64,000 nt of DNA from Cercis canadensis. Its lineage: Eukaryota > Streptophyta > Magnoliopsida > Fabales > Fabaceae. Below the pieces are notes generated by a model, which had not been told where the DNA came from, ran no database searches, and saw nothing but the letters and a program-made list of their open reading frames with translations. Position 1 is the stretch's first letter. The number at the start of each line of letters is the position of its first letter. Position numbers and translations under genes: made by a program. The stretch spans positions 53,847 to 117,846 of the forward strand of contig QAOA01006081.1 in assembly GCA_003255065.1 (NCBI GenBank), written 5' to 3'. Positions 61,372 through 64,000 of this stretch are shown here, piece by piece.

Positions 61372-61415
61372 CCCCCCACACTCTCGTGCCTTCCTCCTAT
61401 TTAGCTAAACCGTTA

Positions 61416-64000
61416 CTACATTCTCTCTCCATAACCACCTGCCTCTCCTTGGTTATTTCCACGTGTTCCTGCCTTCCTCCTAGAGTAGACCTTCAACTGT
61501 TTTGGGTTAGTATTAGTATTACCCGGATCCTTCACCTGACCCGTACCCATACCCATAGTATCTTGGGCTCTATCATTGCCTTCCTCTTCAAAAACAGTCT
61601 TGTCCTCAAGACTGAAGTCAGGAAATTGAGAGCGCAGGGTGTACTCATCCTCCCAAGTAGCTTCTTCAATAGGTTTGTCTTTCCATTCTACTAACCACTG
61701 CACCACCTCTTCATTATGTTTGTGCTCCTTACGTTTTCCCAGCACTCGAAGAGGTTGGTCATCTGCCTGTACTTCAATTCCCATGCCAATAGGTAGTGTG
61801 GCCTGAACAAACTTCTGCCCAACAGCTTTTTTAAGTTGTGACACATGAAACACCGGATGGACTCGTGAATTTTCTGGTAACTGTAGTTTATAAGTGACTG
61901 CCCCCAGCTTTTCTAAGATCAGAAAAGGGCCATAGAACCTCGGAGCCAATTTTTGATTGATTCTTGTGACCACAGATTTCTGTCGATGAGGCCTTAATTT
62001 CAAATAAACCCATTCCCCCACCTTTAAGGATACATCTCGCCGGTGTTTGTCAGCATACTTCTTCATGCTGTTTTGAGCGTTTAGCAAATGGAACTTTAAT
62101 TGCCTCAAAGCCTCATCTCTGTCCATCAACTCTCTAGCTACTACTTCTACTCTTGTCTCCCCTGGAATGAATTTTAAAATGGTTGGAGGCTTCCTACCAT
62201 AAACCACCTCAAAAGGTGTTGTGTGTGTGGAAGCATGAAAAGTGGTATTGTACCACAATTCTGCCCAGGGGATCCACATTGCCCAGCTCCTTGGTTGTTC
62301 TGCTGCAAAGCAACGTAGATAGGCTTCTAAGCAGCGGTTAACCACCTCCGTCTGCCCATCAGTTTCTGGATGATATGCAGAACTGAATTTGAGTGTGGTA
62401 CCCTGCAGCTTAAAGATCTCTTGCCAGAATTTGCTCATGAAAATTGGATCTCTATCACTGACTACTGACTTAGGCACTCCATGGAGCCGGATTATCTCTT
62501 TGACAAACAGTTCAGCTATACTCTTAGCAGTGTAGGGATGTTTGAGGAGAAGAAAATGACTATACTTTGACAAACGATCTACAACCACTAGGATAGCTTC
62601 CCATCCCTTTGATTTCGGAAGACCTGTGATAAAGTCCATTGAAACATCCTCCCAAATCTGTTCTGGAATATCCAGGGGCTGTAGCAAACCTCCGGGGGTC
62701 AATGCTGAATATTTCTGTTGTTGGCACACCTCACAGCCACGGACAAATTCTTGCACTTGTTTCTTCATACCAATCCAATATAGATTAGTAGCTAACCTCC
62801 TGTATGTGCGCAAATAACCAGAATGTCCACCTTGAAGAGTTGAGTGAAATTCTGTAATTAGCACAGGGATCCAGGGAGAGTTGGCTGGAATGACCAATCG
62901 ACCCTTGTAATACAGAATTCCTTGAATCAGAGAAAATCCAGGCTTGGCTCCGGGATCCTGTTGTAATGCTGCAATGATCTGTGCTAGTTGAAGATCTTGC
63001 TCCAAGCCTTGAGTCAAGTTCTGTCCCTCCAACCAAGTAGGAAAAGATATCACCATAGAGAATTCAGCTTCCCCATGTGATCGAGATAGTGCATCAGCAA
63101 CCCCATTTTCTTTTCCCGGCTTGTAAAAAATCTCGAATTGATACCCCATTAATTTGGCTAACCAATCCTGCTGATCTGGGGTAGAAATCCTTTGTTGCAA
63201 CAAAAACTTAAGGCTTTTCTGATCTGTATACACTCGAAAAAGTCTCCCCAACAAGTAAGGTCTCCAATGCTGAATTGCCATTGCTAATGCCATAATTTCC
63301 CGTTCATAGGCAGACTTGGACATAGTACTATCCGAGATTGCTTTGCTGTAAAAAGCTACAGGACGTTTGTCTTGCAACAACACGGCACCTATACCCCGGC
63401 CTGAAGCATCACACTCGATGTCAAAAGGCTTAGAGAAATCTGGGAGAACCAGCACAGGAGCAGAAGTTATCGACTGCTTGAGAGTATCAAAGGCTTGTAA
63501 TGCATCCTTACCCCAGTGAAAACCATCTTTTTTGGTTAGGTCTGTCAAAGGTTTTGCCACCTTGCCATAGCCTTGAATGAACTTCCGATAGTACCCGGTT
63601 AACCCCAAAAAACCTCTAACACCTTTCACATTTTTGGGCACAGGCCAATTAATGACCGCAGCCACTTTCTCTGGGTCCATAGCAACTCCATTTCCTGAAA
63701 TGAAGTGACCCAAATAAGAAATAATTTGCTGTCCAAACTGACATTTCTTACTGTTGACCACAAAGTGATTCTGTTGCAGCACTGACAGCACTACCATTAA
63801 GTGTTCAAGGTGCTGTTGCCATGAGGAACTAAACACCAAGATGTCATCAAAGAACACCAAAACCATCCTCCTCAAATAGGGGCGAAAAATCTCATTCATA
63901 GCAGCTTGGAAGGTCGAAGGAGCATTCATTAGTCCAAAAGGCATCACCAAATACTCATAATGCCCCTCATGAGTTCTAAAAGCTGTTTTATCTACATCTG
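61416..64000 (-). CDS. Copy 3 pol: RT, RNase H, integrase, chromodomain (partial, open)
   Basis: The frame stays open for more than 844 codons to the window edge. It holds the RT (VMPFGLMNAPSTF, FFDDILVFS), RNase H (FDIECDASGRGIGAVLLQ), the tether, integrase with CEVCQQQK, MDFITGLPKSKG, VSDRDPIFMSKF and HPETDGQTEVVNR, GPFLILEKLGAV and the C-terminal chromodomain (VQWLVEWKDKPIEEATWEDE). All catalytic acids are present, so copy 3 may be recent. The end is GEAGGYGERM before the stop at about 61413. Confidence 0.9.
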   Translation of the reverse strand, partial: DVDKTAFRTHEGHYEYLVMPFGLMNAPSTFQAAMNEIFRPYLRRMVLVFFDDILVFSSSWQQHLEHLMVVLSVLQQNHFVVNSKKCQFGQQIISYLGHFISGNGVAMDPEKVAAVINWPVPKNVKGVRGFLGLTGYYRKFIQGYGKVAKPLTDLTKKDGFHWGKDALQAFDTLKQSITSAPVLVLPDFSKPFDIECDASGRGIGAVLLQDKRPVAFYSKAISDSTMSKSAYEREIMALAMAIQHWRPYLLGRLFRVYTDQKSLKFLLQQRISTPDQQDWLAKLMGYQFEIFYKPGKENGVADALSRSHGEAEFSMVISFPTWLEGQNLTQGLEQDLQLAQIIAALQQDPGAKPGFSLIQGILYYKGRLVIPANSPWIPVLITEFHSTLQGGHSGYLRTYRRLATNLYWIGMKKQVQEFVRGCEVCQQQKYSALTPGGLLQPLDIPEQIWEDVSMDFITGLPKSKGWEAILVVVDRLSKYSHFLLLKHPYTAKSIAELFVKEIIRLHGVPKSVVSDRDPIFMSKFWQEIFKLQGTTLKFSSAYHPETDGQTEVVNRCLEAYLRCFAAEQPRSWAMWIPWAELWYNTTFHASTHTTPFEVVYGRKPPTILKFIPGETRVEVVARELMDRDEALRQLKFHLLNAQNSMKKYADKHRRDVSLKVGEWVYLKLRPHRQKSVVTRINQKLAPRFYGPFLILEKLGAVTYKLQLPENSRVHPVFHVSQLKKAVGQKFVQATLPIGMGIEVQADDQPLRVLGKRKEHKHNEEVVQWLVEWKDKPIEEATWEDEYTLRSQFPDFSLEDKTVFEEEGNDRAQDTMGMGTGQVKDPGNTNTNPKQLKVYSRRKAGTRGNNQGEAGGYGERM

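Larger units (their letters stand above)
61289..64000 (-). mobile_element. Chromodomain Ty3/gypsy element, copy 3 (runs off the window)
   Basis: The 3' end (tgatgagtcc on +) is at 61289. Between it and copy 2 lie only 47 bp (61242-61288), which look like the target or the rest of copy 2's 5' end. Copy 3 has no internal duplication and is the least damaged of the three. The RT start and everything upstream lie beyond the window. Confidence 0.88.

Noticed and set aside
50191..61694. Plus-strand frames opposite the chromovirus copies
   Set aside because: They are antisense to strong gag and pol frames and recur only because the copies do.

Overview
The window is nuclear DNA of a flowering plant, most likely a eudicot. 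It has AT-rich introns with GT/AG borders, several host genes of plant-specific families, and a large load of plant LINEs, MITEs, Mutator-like elements and LTR retrotransposons. I cannot name the species from sequence alone. Six single-N positions mark joins. At four of them a near-identical block sits on both sides of the N, and a fifth (33291) has a long, partly rearranged repeat; these look like unmerged assembly overlaps rather than biology.

The left third (1 to about 24.4 kb) is the gene-bearing part. The 3' three quarters of a WD40-containing type II inositol polyphosphate 5-phosphatase of the FRA3 class runs on the + strand over ten exons (750-14630), with LINE debris in its introns. 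A complete five-exon 2-alkenal reductase-type gene (16772-19524) follows on the same strand. An OVATE family protein gene lies on the minus strand (about 22755-23799) and carries a frameshift just before its OVATE domain. Between them sit a foldback element, three MITEs and a long-TIR element holding a captured RNase H-like fragment.

The middle (24458-45908) is one 21.45 kb Mutator-like element. It has about 200 bp terminal inverted repeats and a perfect 9-bp target duplication, aattttctt. It carries a decayed MULE transposase with a SWIM finger on + and a plant mobile domain (PMD) gene on minus. The PMD gene was split by a solo LTR (TSD tatat), which was itself split by an Athila-like Ty3/gypsy element (TSD gacat). 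This gives a three-level nest with all three boundaries readable. The coding parts carry many stops at places where the family has Gln or Trp, as expected after deamination of methylated cytosine.

The right part starts with a LETM1-like mitochondrial gene (46837-48466, six exons). It is cut off from its 3' exons by at least 15.5 kb of insertions: a LINE reverse transcriptase remnant, the 3' end of a Ty1/copia element, and three near-identical chromodomain Ty3/gypsy copies (50094-55146, 55458-61241, 61289-64000+), all on the minus strand. These copies have a primer-binding site that matches plant tRNA-Tyr and no recognisable long LTR. Copy 2 is a recombinant with a doubled integrase. Copy 3 has an open pol frame up to the window edge.
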